A stretch of 64,000 nt of DNA from Pedobacter sp. KBS0701 (GCF_005938645.2 NZ_CP042171.1:5456001-5520000); one strand, 5' to 3'. Positions 8,172-15,535 are shown, counted from the stretch's first letter. Notes: a model not told the origin generated them from the letters alone. Numbers and translations are program-made.

Positions 8172-8573
8172 CTAATTCCTAAAAATGCAATTGAAAACGT
8201 GCAAAGCAATTCGCGAGGATAATGGCGGTGCTTTGTTCGAAATTTTACTAAAAAACTTCGGGCTGATGTTGCTTAAAAATTCTAAAACCGGAGGATGCAG
8301 GAAAAGCTGGATAGAAAACAGTTTCGGTATTTGTAACTGAGCTTCTGCATGGTGACTATCTTTTAATTTAACCGTTACCTGAGTATTTTTGCAACAACCA
8401 TCATCTTTCTTTTCGGCAGGAATATCTTTGCAGAATTTGCATGAAACCTCGTTGCTAAAAAGTTTAACGTTTTCTAGTTTGCCTCCACAAAAATGGAGAC
8501 TTAAAGCCAAACCCATAACACTAACTGCATAGAATACAGCTAAAGAAAGTGCTATTTTTTGTTTTAACTTCAT
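8172..8573 (-). CDS. HYC_CC_PP family protein
   Basis: 133 residues. It shows the three features that give the family its name in a slightly varied form: LHFCGG after the N-terminal hydrophobic segment, DDGCCKN in the middle, and KAPP near the C-terminus. The Cys-rich pattern suggests metal binding in the envelope. It is the first gene of the metal cluster. A -7 box TACCTTTG at 8579-8586 ends only five bases before the ATG, so the transcript may be leaderless. Family function is not established. Confidence 0.8.
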   Translation of the reverse strand: MKLKQKIALSLAVFYAVSVMGLALSLHFCGGKLENVKLFSNEVSCKFCKDIPAEKKDDGCCKNTQVTVKLKDSHHAEAQLQIPKLFSIQLFLHPPVLEFLSNISPKFFSKISNKAPPLSSRIALHVFNCIFRN

Positions 8574-8578
8574 TTATA

Positions 8579-8586
8579 CAAAGGTA
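8579..8586 (-). promoter_or_regulatory. -7 promoter element of the metal cluster
   Basis: TACCTTTG on the minus strand matches the Bacteroidota -7 consensus TAnnTTTG. No good -33 TTTG is visible at the usual spacing. The start codon of the HYC_CC_PP gene follows after TATAA. Confidence 0.5.
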
Positions 8587-8667
8587 AAGCAAAAATTATC
8601 GAATAATGCGCGGATTTATTTATTGAATTTCATTTTTTAGTTTATTTTAGCCTCAAACACCAGTTAA

Positions 8668-9366
8668 ATGAAGAAAATATTATTGTTCCTTTGCGCTTTT
8701 TCAGTGCTTTCTGCCTTTGCTGCAAAGCCTAAAAATCAATATGTATGTATTAAAACAGAATATGGGGAATGTATCGTTAAGCTGTACAATCAAACCCCAT
8801 TACATCGTGATAACTTTTTGAAATTGGTTAAAAAAGGGTATTATAATGATATTTTATTCCACAGGGTGATTAAAGATTTTATGATCCAGGGCGGCGATCC
8901 GGATTCGAGAAATGCCAAACCAGATTCTTTACTCGGTGAGGGCGGACCTAAATATACTATCCCGGCAGAGTTTAATGATAGTTTATTTCATAAAAAAGGC
9001 GTTTTAGCAGCGGCCAGAGAAGGTGATGATGTTAATCCGGCCAAAGCATCGAGTGGTAGTCAGTTTTACCTGGTTCAGGGAAAAGTTTTTACCGATCAGC
9101 AATTGGACAATGTAGAAGAAAAACGCCTGAAATTCAAAATTCCTGAGTGGCAGCGTGAGGTATATAAAAAAATAGGGGGCACCCCACATTTAGATCGGAA
9201 CTACACTGTTTATGGCGAAATTGTAGTTGGCTTGGATATGATAGATAAAATTGCCGCATTGGAAACGGATAAAAACAACCGACCAAAAAAAGATGTGAAA
9301 ATGGAAGTTACCGTGCTAAAAAGGAGAGCTGCAAAAAAATTGGAGAAAAAGTTGTTGATGGGTTAA
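8668..9366 (+). CDS. Peptidyl-prolyl cis-trans isomerase, cyclophilin type
   Basis: 232 residues with a signal peptide (cleavage near SAFAA), so periplasmic. The cyclophilin domain covers residues 25-220: FHRVIKDFMIQGGDP holds the catalytic Arg and the FMIQGGD motif, and SGSQFYLVQGK the conserved QFF-like strand. Helps fold exported proteins. A 70-residue insert with charged helices between the QFYLVQG strand and the TVYGEIVVG strand is usual in Bacteroidota homologues. It is divergent from the metal cluster with about 95 bp between. Confidence 0.9.
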   Translation: MKKILLFLCAFSVLSAFAAKPKNQYVCIKTEYGECIVKLYNQTPLHRDNFLKLVKKGYYNDILFHRVIKDFMIQGGDPDSRNAKPDSLLGEGGPKYTIPAEFNDSLFHKKGVLAAAREGDDVNPAKASSGSQFYLVQGKVFTDQQLDNVEEKRLKFKIPEWQREVYKKIGGTPHLDRNYTVYGEIVVGLDMIDKIAALETDKNNRPKKDVKMEVTVLKRRAAKKLEKKLLMG

Positions 9367-9408
9367 TCAAAGATAATGGTCATTTAGATGGTAATTTCCC
9401 TGGTTGGC

Positions 9409-9490
9409 GTCATCTCGAGCGCAGTGCAACGTAGCCGAGAGATCTATTGAAGCAGATCTCTCCATTCCACTGCGTTCCAGTCGAGATGAC
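9409..9490. repeat. REP-like imperfect palindrome, copy D
   Basis: GTCATCTCGAGCGCAGTGCA and GAGAGATCT, then AGATCTCTCC and the inverted arm GCGTTCCAGTCGAGATGAC. Family member lying between two same-strand genes. Confidence 0.7.
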
Positions 9491-9579
9491 GGTCGCTCGC
9501 GCACATCATTAATTGAATTACTAAGCATTTATTCAATTAATTTCTAAATTTACCGTCCACAACAATTGAAATTTACTGA

Positions 9580-10347
9580 ATGAAGATTATTTCCTATAAC
9601 GTAAACGGGATTAGGGCGGCAAGTACCAAAAACTTTTTTGGCTGGTTACAAGCTACAGATGCTGATATGGTCTGTTTGCAGGAAGTAAAGGCCTTGCCTT
9701 CACAAATCCCTGAAATTATTGCACTGATTGAGCAGTTGGGTTATCACCATTATTGGTTCCCGGCAGAGAAAAAAGGATATAGCGGCGTAGCCATTTTATC
9801 TAAAATTAAACCTAAACATGTAGAATTTGGCTGCGGTGAAGAATGGATCGATAAAGAAGGACGGATTTTAAGGGCTGATTTTGATAATTTCTCCTTAATG
9901 AGCTTATATATGCCGTCTGGATCAAGCGGCGATGAAAGGCAGGTTAAAAAGTATGAATTTATGCGGTTTTTTGATCGGTATATCGGCGAATTGCGTAAAG
10001 AGATTCCAAATTTGATTGTAAGTGGTGATTATAACATCTGCCACACCGCTATTGACATTCATAATCCAAAATCAAACGCCAATTCATCAGGTTTTTTACC
10101 GGAAGAAAGGCAGTGGATGCAGTTATTTTTGGATAATGGTTTTATTGATACTTTCCGTCATTTTAACAAAGACCCACATCATTATACCTGGTGGAGTTAT
10201 CGCGCCGGTTCTAGGGGAAAGAACCTGGGCTGGCGCATCGATTACCATCTGGCTACGAGACCAATGGAAAGTCGCTTAAAAAATGTAAGGATTTTACCCG
10301 ATGCCATACATTCAGATCATTGTCCGGTTCTACTGGAAATGGAATAA
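9580..10347 (+). CDS. xth: Exodeoxyribonuclease III
   Basis: 255 residues of the exonuclease III/AP endonuclease family, the usual length. MKIISYNVNGIRAA is the N-terminal strand with the metal-binding Asn; CLQEVKA gives the catalytic Glu; SGDYNICHTAIDI, WRIDYHLAT and the closing HSDHCPVLLE carry the remaining Asp/Asn/His active-site residues. Cleaves DNA 5' to abasic sites and trims 3' ends in base-excision repair. Followed by heptamer-like sequence, then hutI. Confidence 0.93.
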   Translation: MKIISYNVNGIRAASTKNFFGWLQATDADMVCLQEVKALPSQIPEIIALIEQLGYHHYWFPAEKKGYSGVAILSKIKPKHVEFGCGEEWIDKEGRILRADFDNFSLMSLYMPSGSSGDERQVKKYEFMRFFDRYIGELRKEIPNLIVSGDYNICHTAIDIHNPKSNANSSGFLPEERQWMQLFLDNGFIDTFRHFNKDPHHYTWWSYRAGSRGKNLGWRIDYHLATRPMESRLKNVRILPDAIHSDHCPVLLEME

Positions 10348-10433
10348 TGTAAGATGTAAAATGGATCAGGGGTTTAGAAACTCAGATCCTTATGTTACCC
10401 AATACTTTTACTCATACTCAATAAACGAACCAA

Positions 10434-11675
10434 ATGCTAATCACCAATATAAAAGGCCTAGTAGGCATTCACCCTAAAGATAAATTGGTGCTTCGCGGCA
10501 GCGAACTGGATGATTTACCTGTTATTGAAAATGCCTGGCTTTTGATAGAGGATGACTTGATCAAAGATTTTGGTGAGATGGGCTCAATCCCTTCTCAAAT
10601 CTCAAATCTGCCGTCTCAAATCTCGGCCAAAGGCAGATACGTTTTTCCTTCCTGGTGCGATAGCCATACCCATATTGTTTTTGCAGCCACGCGGGAAGAG
10701 GAGTTTGCGATGAAAATACAGGGTAAAAGTTATGAAGAAATTGCCGCGGCAGGTGGTGGGATTTTAAATTCAGCCAATAAACTTCAAAAAGCAACAGAAG
10801 ATGAATTGTTTGAAAGTGCTTCAATTAGGTTAAAACAGATGATTCTCCAGGGAACAGGAGCTGTTGAAATAAAAAGTGGTTATGGCTTAACCACTGCAAG
10901 TGAAATCAAAATGCTCCGGGTAATCAGCAGGTTGAAAAATCATTTTCCAATCCCTATCAAGGCAACTTTTCTGGCTGCACATGCCTTTCCGGCTGAATTT
11001 AAAAATGATCATCATGGTTACATCAATTTGATTATTAATGAAATGTTGCCCCGGATAGCAGAAGAAAACCTGGCCGATTATATAGATGCTTTTTGTGAAA
11101 AAGGTTTTTTCTCTGTAGGAGAAACCGATCAGATACTCAAAGCAGGGGCAAAATATGGTTTAAAACCTAAAATACATGCCAACCAGCTTTCTGTTTCAGG
11201 CGCTATTGAAGTGGCTGTTAAAAATAATGCCATTTCAGTCGATCATTTGGAAGAAAGTAACAAGGAAACCATCGATACGTTAAGAAATGCGGATACCATT
11301 GTAACATTACTGCCTTCGTGCTCGTTTTACTTAGGTATTCCATTTGCAGATGCTAAAAGCTTTATTAAAGCCGATTTGCCTGTGGCTTTGGCAACCGATT
11401 ACAATCCGGGATCAACGCCTTCAGGGAATATGAATTTTGTGGTGTCGCTGGGCTGTATTAAAATGAAAATGTTTCCAGAGCAGGCCATCAATGCAGCTAC
11501 TTTAAACGGTGCGGCAGCAATGGAGATCAGCGAAAGTTATGGAAGCGTTGCCCTTGGAAAAAAAGCAAATTTATTTATCACAAAACCAATGCCATCAATA
11601 GCCTATTTGCCGTACAGTTTTGGTGAAAGCCAGGTTGATACGGTGATTTTAAATGGTGAGATTTATCATGGATAA
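10434..11675 (+). CDS. hutI: Imidazolonepropionase
   Basis: 413 residues of the amidohydrolase family; opens the imidazolone ring to N-formimino-L-glutamate in histidine degradation. CDSHTHIVFAAT carries the metal-binding HxH pair; AAHAFP, KIHANQLS and ATDYNPGS hold further active-site residues. The linked arginase-family gene downstream supports the assignment. Oddity: residues 53-64 read PSQISNLPSQIS, encoded by a 7-nt DNA repeat (CTCAAAT units at 10594-10621) of the kind found in gaps between genes; it sits just before the barrel domain where a short loop is expected. Confidence 0.92.
   Translation: MLITNIKGLVGIHPKDKLVLRGSELDDLPVIENAWLLIEDDLIKDFGEMGSIPSQISNLPSQISAKGRYVFPSWCDSHTHIVFAATREEEFAMKIQGKSYEEIAAAGGGILNSANKLQKATEDELFESASIRLKQMILQGTGAVEIKSGYGLTTASEIKMLRVISRLKNHFPIPIKATFLAAHAFPAEFKNDHHGYINLIINEMLPRIAEENLADYIDAFCEKGFFSVGETDQILKAGAKYGLKPKIHANQLSVSGAIEVAVKNNAISVDHLEESNKETIDTLRNADTIVTLLPSCSFYLGIPFADAKSFIKADLPVALATDYNPGSTPSGNMNFVVSLGCIKMKMFPEQAINAATLNGAAAMEISESYGSVALGKKANLFITKPMPSIAYLPYSFGESQVDTVILNGEIYHG
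10594..10621. repeat. In-frame heptanucleotide repeat inside hutI
   Basis: Units CTCAAAT, CTCAAAT, CTGCCGT, CTCAAAT, bounded by CTCAATC upstream and CTCGGCC downstream. Since three units make 21 nt, the protein shows a seven-residue period (SQISNLP SQIS). Confidence 0.75.
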
Positions 11676-12639
11676 CCTTAAAATATATTCGCAAAGCGAC
11701 ATTGAGCACTTGATTATTCATCGTGATGGCGAAACCAAGCTTGGCGAAAGGGTTAATACTTATCGACATAAAGTAATCTCGGTAGAAGGATTAACAGCAA
11801 ACAATTCTAAATTTGTATTGCTGGGTATCCCTGAAGATATAGGAGTAAGGGCAAATGCTGGTATTGCCGGAGCCGCATCGGCATGGCGTACCAGTTTAAC
11901 AGCTTTTCTGAATATCCAAAGTAACCGCTTTTTAAATGGTGAAGAAATTTTGGTTTTGGGACACTTCGAAATTATTGAACCTGAGGATTCTTCTGTTGAA
12001 ACTTTAAGAAATAAAGTAGCCGAAATTGATGAAATGGTCTATCCGGTCATAGCAAAAATTGTAGCTGCAGGCAAAATTCCTATTGTAATTGGTGGTGGTC
12101 ATAATAATGCTTATGGCATAATTAAGGGTACTTCTTTAGCCTGTAAATGCCCAATTGATATATTAAATGTTGATGCGCATGCCGATTTAAGGGAATTAGA
12201 AGGCAGACATAGTGGAAATGGGTTTTCTTACGCTTTAAAAGAAAATTACCTCAACCATTATCTGATGTATGGCCTGCATCAAAATTATAATAATGAGGCG
12301 ATTTTAAGCCAGATCGAAAACAATCCTAAATTAAAGGCTGTATTTTTTGATGATATTTTAATGGATGCCGATGCTAATGGCTTCTTTGATGAAATAGGGC
12401 AAGCTGCGGGTTTAGAGATCGACTTAGATTGTATCCAAAATGTACTTTCAAGTGCCGAAACGCCATCTGGGTTTGAGGTTAACGATATTCGAAAACTGAT
12501 CTTAACCCGCGCGAAGCAATTTTCTTACCTGCATGTATGCGAAGGTGCCACCAGGATGCTTGATGGGAGGGTAAGTAAGCTCACTTCTAAATTAATTGCT
12601 TATTTGGTGAGTGATTTTGTGAAAGCGCATATTTCTTAG
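11668..12639 (+). CDS. hutG: Arginase-family formimidoylglutamase
   Basis: 323 residues. GGGHNNAYG, NVDAHADLRELEGRHSGNGF and EIDLDCIQ are the three manganese-binding motifs of the ureohydrolase fold. With hutI upstream, the best role is hydrolysis of N-formimino-glutamate to glutamate and formamide. The ATG chosen lies inside the last codons of hutI (8-base overlap); an upstream non-ATG start in the same frame is less likely. hutH and hutU are not in the window. Confidence 0.88.
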   Translation: MDNLKIYSQSDIEHLIIHRDGETKLGERVNTYRHKVISVEGLTANNSKFVLLGIPEDIGVRANAGIAGAASAWRTSLTAFLNIQSNRFLNGEEILVLGHFEIIEPEDSSVETLRNKVAEIDEMVYPVIAKIVAAGKIPIVIGGGHNNAYGIIKGTSLACKCPIDILNVDAHADLRELEGRHSGNGFSYALKENYLNHYLMYGLHQNYNNEAILSQIENNPKLKAVFFDDILMDADANGFFDEIGQAAGLEIDLDCIQNVLSSAETPSGFEVNDIRKLILTRAKQFSYLHVCEGATRMLDGRVSKLTSKLIAYLVSDFVKAHIS

Positions 12640-12699
12640 GTTTAGGTACAGATGCACAGAAAACACGGAGTGTTTCCGAGTTGATTTATCCGCCAAATC

Positions 12700-12796
12700 C
12701 GTCATTTCGAGTAGAGTGTAACGCAGTCGAGAAATCTACCTCGAGCGTAATTTGACTTAGATCTCCACATTCCACTACGTTCCAGTCGAGATGACG
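12700..12796. repeat. REP-like imperfect palindrome, copy E
   Basis: CGTCATTTCGAGTAGAGTG, GAGAAATCT and the inverted arm TACGTTCCAGTCGAGATGACG. Lies between convergent hutG and the small protein gene. Confidence 0.7.
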
Positions 12797-12872
12797 AAAA
12801 ATCGGGGAAGGGTATAGGCTTTTTTGTTAAGCACCCAGACCAACAAACCAATGGCAACTGAACTAATGAACC

Positions 12873-13031
12873 TTACAAGTGCTCTGCTTCATATTGCTCT
12901 CCGGCCTTTAACATCAATTCAATCTGTTTAAGGTCTTCGGCGGTTAATTCTTCTTTTTCCTGTAATTCGAATACCGCAATCATGTTGTCTTCGTATTGTT
13001 TTTCGGTTTTGATAACGATTTCCTGTGGCAT
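12873..13031 (-). CDS. Small conserved-looking protein (52 residues)
   Basis: Too short for usual ORF cut-offs. The translation starts MPQEIVIKTEKQYEDNMIAV and ends EQYEAEHL; it is rich in Glu and Lys, with LTAEDLKQIELMLKAGEQYE likely to form a helix. Its ATG follows the stop of the cyclo-ligase gene by 10 bases on the same strand, so co-transcription is likely. Codon use resembles that of its neighbours. Product unknown; no motif recognised. Confidence 0.6.
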   Translation of the reverse strand: MPQEIVIKTEKQYEDNMIAVFELQEKEELTAEDLKQIELMLKAGEQYEAEHL

Positions 13032-13041
13032 GCCGGTAAGC

Positions 13042-13602
13042 TTAAAATTTTATAATTTCTGTTGGTGTTATGCAAAAATCTAATTTGATGTCGTATTCAT
13101 TTACATCATCGATTTTTTCAATTGCAGGATGCAAAGATAAACCTATTTTCTGAGCATTTATATCCCGCAGAAAACGATCATAAAAACCTTTGCCATAACC
13201 TACTCGGTAACCTTGTTTATCAAAGGCTAACAGTGGGATAACGACCATGTCTATTTCTCCTTCGTGCAGATTTCCTTTTTGTGGCTCCAATATGTTGTAA
13301 AGGTTTTTTTTCAGGTCTTTTTCGCCCAAGTATTCGTGGTGGGTCATCAGCGCTGTTTCAAAATCAGCCTTAGGGGTAATGATTTTAACTTCAGGATAGG
13401 TTTTGCTTAGCCATTCGATCAATAAAAAAGTATTCGGCTCTTTTTTTTCTGTAATGGGTAAAAAGATATGAAGGGTTTTAATTCGGCTAAAATCGATTTT
13501 TTTAAACTGTTTTAAAAGTGATTCGTTCAACGTATAATAGGTTGGGTCGTTTAGTAGCAACCTGTCTTTTAACGCTAGTTTTCTGATTTCGGCCTTTAGC
13601 AT
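13042..13602 (-). CDS. 5-formyltetrahydrofolate cyclo-ligase
   Basis: 186 residues. Converts 5-formyl-THF to 5,10-methenyl-THF using ATP. The diagnostic motif is RVGYGKGFYDRFL near residue 135, preceded by MVVIPLLAFDKQGYRVG; the N-terminus KAEIRKLAL matches the family start. The ATG was chosen over a TTG two codons upstream. A -7 box TATCTTTG at 13606-13613 ends three bases before the ATG, so the mRNA may be leaderless. Upstream partner of the 52-residue gene. Confidence 0.9.
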   Translation of the reverse strand: MLKAEIRKLALKDRLLLNDPTYYTLNESLLKQFKKIDFSRIKTLHIFLPITEKKEPNTFLLIEWLSKTYPEVKIITPKADFETALMTHHEYLGEKDLKKNLYNILEPQKGNLHEGEIDMVVIPLLAFDKQGYRVGYGKGFYDRFLRDINAQKIGLSLHPAIEKIDDVNEYDIKLDFCITPTEIIKF

Positions 13603-13605
13603 AAA

Positions 13606-13613
13606 CAAAGATA
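13606..13613 (-). promoter_or_regulatory. -7 element abutting the cyclo-ligase start
   Basis: TATCTTTG on the minus strand, three bases before ATG. No -33 TTTG at the usual distance; a nested palindrome (13621-13657) occupies that position instead. Confidence 0.4.
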
Positions 13614-13620
13614 ATATTTT

Positions 13621-13657
13621 TTAAACCTCGCAGGTTTTGAAAACTTGCGAGGCTTTG
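13621..13657. repeat. Nested palindrome, copy 1
   Basis: Left arm TTAAACCTCGCAGGTTTT, one loop base, right arm AAAACTTGCGAGGCTTTG. The left arm is identical to that of copy 2 at 32844, and each arm is itself a small palindrome (AAACCT-CGC-AGGTTT). Confidence 0.75.
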
Positions 13658-13686
13658 TGGCCTAAGACCTAAATGCTTTGGTTAAA

Positions 13687-13755
13687 TAAACCCGATAGCA
13701 GCGTAAAACCCGGAAGGTGAGGCATGAGCCAAGGTTTTGAAGCGAATAGCGGGAC
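13687..13755. repeat. Lone module B of the ~300-bp modular element
   Basis: Begins TAAACCCGATAGCAGCG and ends GAAGCGAATAGCGGGACT, the same edge sequences (inverted) as in the tandem array at 36978. The edges pair as a long imperfect hairpin: CCCG with CGGG and AAAACC with GGTTTT, where the array has CCTG/CAGG and AGCCC/GGGCT. The loop contains GGCATGAGCC, a further small hairpin. It lies between the cyclo-ligase gene and efp. Confidence 0.65.
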
Positions 13756-13842
13756 TGTTATAGCCCAAGCGCAATGAACCTTGCTTTTCAAAATGACCAC
13801 CTAAGTCACCTTAATACATCTAAGAGATAGGTTATTAAGCTA

Positions 13843-13882
13843 AAAAACAAAAAGCCCCTGAAAAATTAAGTTCAGAGGCTTT
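13843..13882 (-). terminator. Intrinsic terminator of efp
   Basis: On the minus strand AAGCCTCTGAA pairs with TTCAGGGGCTT (one mismatch), followed by TTTTGTTTTTT. Confidence 0.75.
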
Positions 13883-13899
13883 CAAATATGAGTTTAAAA

Positions 13900-14460
13900 T
13901 TATTTTACACGCTCCACGTAATCACCGGTACGGGTATCAATTTTAATTTTATCGCCCTGGTTTACGAACATTGGTACTTTAACCTCAACACCGTTTTCTA
14001 ATGTTGCTGCTTTTAATGCATTGGTAGAAGTATCGCCTTTAACAGCAGGTTCTGAATAAGTAATTTCGAATTCTGCAAAGTTTGGCAATTGGGCCATAAT
14101 GGCTTCATCGCTTTCCATAGAAACGATGATGTTCATGCCTTCTTTCAAAAACTTGATCGCCGAACCGAATAAAGATTTCTCTACATTAAACTGTTCGTAA
14201 CTATTGTTATCCATTACGACTAAATAATCACCTTCTTCGTATAAATATTGGTAATCATTTGTTTCTACACGGCATATTTCTACCGCCTCGTCGGTATTCA
14301 TACGTGCCTCAACAATTCTGCCCGATTTAATGTTACGGAATTTGCCCGTATAAAATGCGCCACCTTTTCCTGGCGTACGGTGATTCCATTCGTCAACAGT
14401 AACCAGTTCATTGTTTATACGAAGAATGTTACCTGTTTTAATTTCTGATGCTTTTGCCAT
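13900..14460 (-). CDS. efp: Elongation factor P, canonical copy
   Basis: 186 residues, three beta-barrel domains as in all EF-P. It binds between the P and E sites of stalled ribosomes and helps polyproline synthesis. The domain I tip reads HRTPGKGGAFYTGKF, so the residue that is modified or contacts the P-site tRNA is the usual Lys32. The signature YSEPAVKGDTSTNALKAATLENG lies in domain III. A -7 TACCTTTG is at 14507-14514, and the 5' leader contains the small hairpin CCCAAAATTTGGG. It is preceded on the same strand by an EF-P paralogue. Confidence 0.93.
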   Translation of the reverse strand: MAKASEIKTGNILRINNELVTVDEWNHRTPGKGGAFYTGKFRNIKSGRIVEARMNTDEAVEICRVETNDYQYLYEEGDYLVVMDNNSYEQFNVEKSLFGSAIKFLKEGMNIIVSMESDEAIMAQLPNFAEFEITYSEPAVKGDTSTNALKAATLENGVEVKVPMFVNQGDKIKIDTRTGDYVERVK

Positions 14461-14506
14461 ATTGTGTTATCCCAAATTTTGGGGTTATTTTAGTTTTTCG
14501 TGACGG

Positions 14507-14514
14507 CAAAGGTA
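14507..14514 (-). promoter_or_regulatory. -7 element of efp
   Basis: TACCTTTG on the minus strand about 46 bases before the start codon; the leader that follows contains a CCCAAA/TTTGGG hairpin at about 14471-14484. Confidence 0.5.
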
Positions 14515-14542
14515 AAATTATTTTAATAAAAACCTATAAAGG

Positions 14543-14578
14543 TTTAAGGCTTAGGGTTTGCGCAAATTTAAGCCTTAA
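14543..14578 (-). terminator. Probable terminator of the EF-P paralogue
   Basis: TTTAAGGCTTA and TAAGCCTTAAA form an 11-bp stem; a second small hairpin AAACC..GGTTT plus a T-rich tail follows in the minus direction. It separates the two EF-P units. Confidence 0.55.
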
Positions 14579-14584
14579 ATTATA

Positions 14585-15145
14585 CTATTTTACCCGCTCC
14601 ATATATTCACCGGTTTTGGTATCAATCTTTACCTTATCTCCCTGGTTAATAAACAAAGGAACCCTAATTTCTGCACCAGTTTCTACCGTGGCATATTTTT
14701 GCGCGCTGGTTGAGGTATCGCCTTTTACAGCGGGTTCAGAGTAAGTGATTTCCAACTCTACACTATTAGGAAGTTGGGCAACGATCGGTTCGTCGCTCTC
14801 GAAAGCGATGGTTACATTCATACCTTCTTTTAAAAACTTAATAGAAGAGCCAAAAAGTAGTTTTGGAATGTTGTATTGCTCAAAAGTTTCGTTGTCCATC
14901 ACCACCAAATAGTCGCCGTCTTCATAAAGGTATTGATAGTCGTTGGTCTCCACACGGCAAATCGTTACCTCTTCATCGGTGCGGAAACGGTATTCTACAA
15001 TTTTGCCGGTTTTTACATTGCGCATACGGGCCTGATAAAAAGCCCTTAAATTTCCTGGAGTACGGTGGATATACTCTTCTACACTTACCAACTCTCCGTT
15101 AAAACGAAGCACATTTCCGCTTTTTACTTCTGATGCCTTTGCCAT
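14585..15145 (-). CDS. Elongation factor P paralogue lacking the tip lysine
   Basis: 186 residues and colinear with the downstream efp over its whole length, including YSEPAVKGDTSTSAQKYATVETG in domain III. At the domain I tip it reads HRTPGNLRAFYQARM: Asn32 stands where the other copy has Lys32, and an Arg appears two residues later (Arg34). It therefore cannot carry a lysine modification at that position, and the arginine is not at the rhamnosylated Arg32 position of the EarP type. It may act unmodified or have a distinct set of stalling motifs. A -7 TAACTTTG is at 15184-15191. Confidence 0.88.
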   Translation of the reverse strand: MAKASEVKSGNVLRFNGELVSVEEYIHRTPGNLRAFYQARMRNVKTGKIVEYRFRTDEEVTICRVETNDYQYLYEDGDYLVVMDNETFEQYNIPKLLFGSSIKFLKEGMNVTIAFESDEPIVAQLPNSVELEITYSEPAVKGDTSTSAQKYATVETGAEIRVPLFINQGDKVKIDTKTGEYMERVK

Positions 15146-15183
15146 TAATAATGAAATATTGTTTTGTCAATTATTTTGAATAC

Positions 15184-15191
15184 CAAAGTTA
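15184..15191 (-). promoter_or_regulatory. -7 element of the EF-P paralogue
   Basis: TAACTTTG on the minus strand, about 38 bases before the start codon; fits TAnnTTTG. The -33 position is T-rich (TTTTCAA) rather than a clear TTTG. Confidence 0.45.
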
Positions 15192-15329
15192 AAAAAAGGA
15201 ATGATGATTTGAAAAGCAAAATCTGTGGTTCATTGGTTCACTAGTCATTAGTTCATTGGGTTCGAAACATAGATAAGATAATTCAGTTTTGTTTTTGCCT
15301 TTTTTATGGAGCCTTAACTAAAAAAATCC

Positions 15330-15501
15330 CCGTATAAAAGAAATGCCTTTGGGAACCACTCCAAAGGCATAATCAACCTAAACCTCAAACTAAACTATGA
15401 AAAAATCTTTGCCTTTTAAGGGCTATATTTTGATTCCGCAATGCGGAAAATATGAACGTTTCCTGTAGGAGACAAATTAAATAATTGTTTCTCTTTTTGG
15501 T
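15330..15501 (-). ncRNA. Putative small structured RNA
   Basis: A 470-bp gap between the EF-P paralogue and the ABC ATPase gene holds a complete transcription unit without a convincing ORF. It has a full promoter upstream (15506-15535), then four hairpins in the minus direction: GAGAAACAATT/AATTTGTCTC, TTCCGC-ATT-GCGGAA, GCC-CTTAAAA-GGC, and a closing ATGCCTTTGG/CCAAAGGCAT stem followed by a T-rich tail. About 170 nt long. It could instead be a terminated leader acting on the EF-P paralogue 200 bp downstream. No Rfam family was recognised. The rest of the gap (15192-15329) contains only TTCATTGG-type degenerate heptamers. Confidence 0.45.
15341..15370 (-). terminator. Terminator hairpin of the putative small RNA
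   Basis: Perfect 10-bp stem ATGCCTTTGG / CCAAAGGCAT with an 8-base loop; on the minus strand TTCTTTTATA follows. There is no T-tract on the plus strand, which sets the direction. Confidence 0.6.
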
Positions 15502-15505
15502 GGTG

Positions 15506-15535
15506 CAAAGGTAAGAACAATTTATCAATTACAAA
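15506..15535 (-). promoter_or_regulatory. Promoter of the putative small RNA
   Basis: -33 TTTG (15532-15535), 18-bp spacer, -7 TACCTTTG (15506-15513), one of the two or three best promoter matches in the window. Start of transcription expected near 15500. Confidence 0.65.

Noticed and set aside
15359..15463. Plus-strand mini-ORF MKKSLPFKGYILIP... opposite the putative small RNA
   Set aside because: Only 23 codons, no plus-strand promoter match; the hairpin tail fits only minus-strand transcription.
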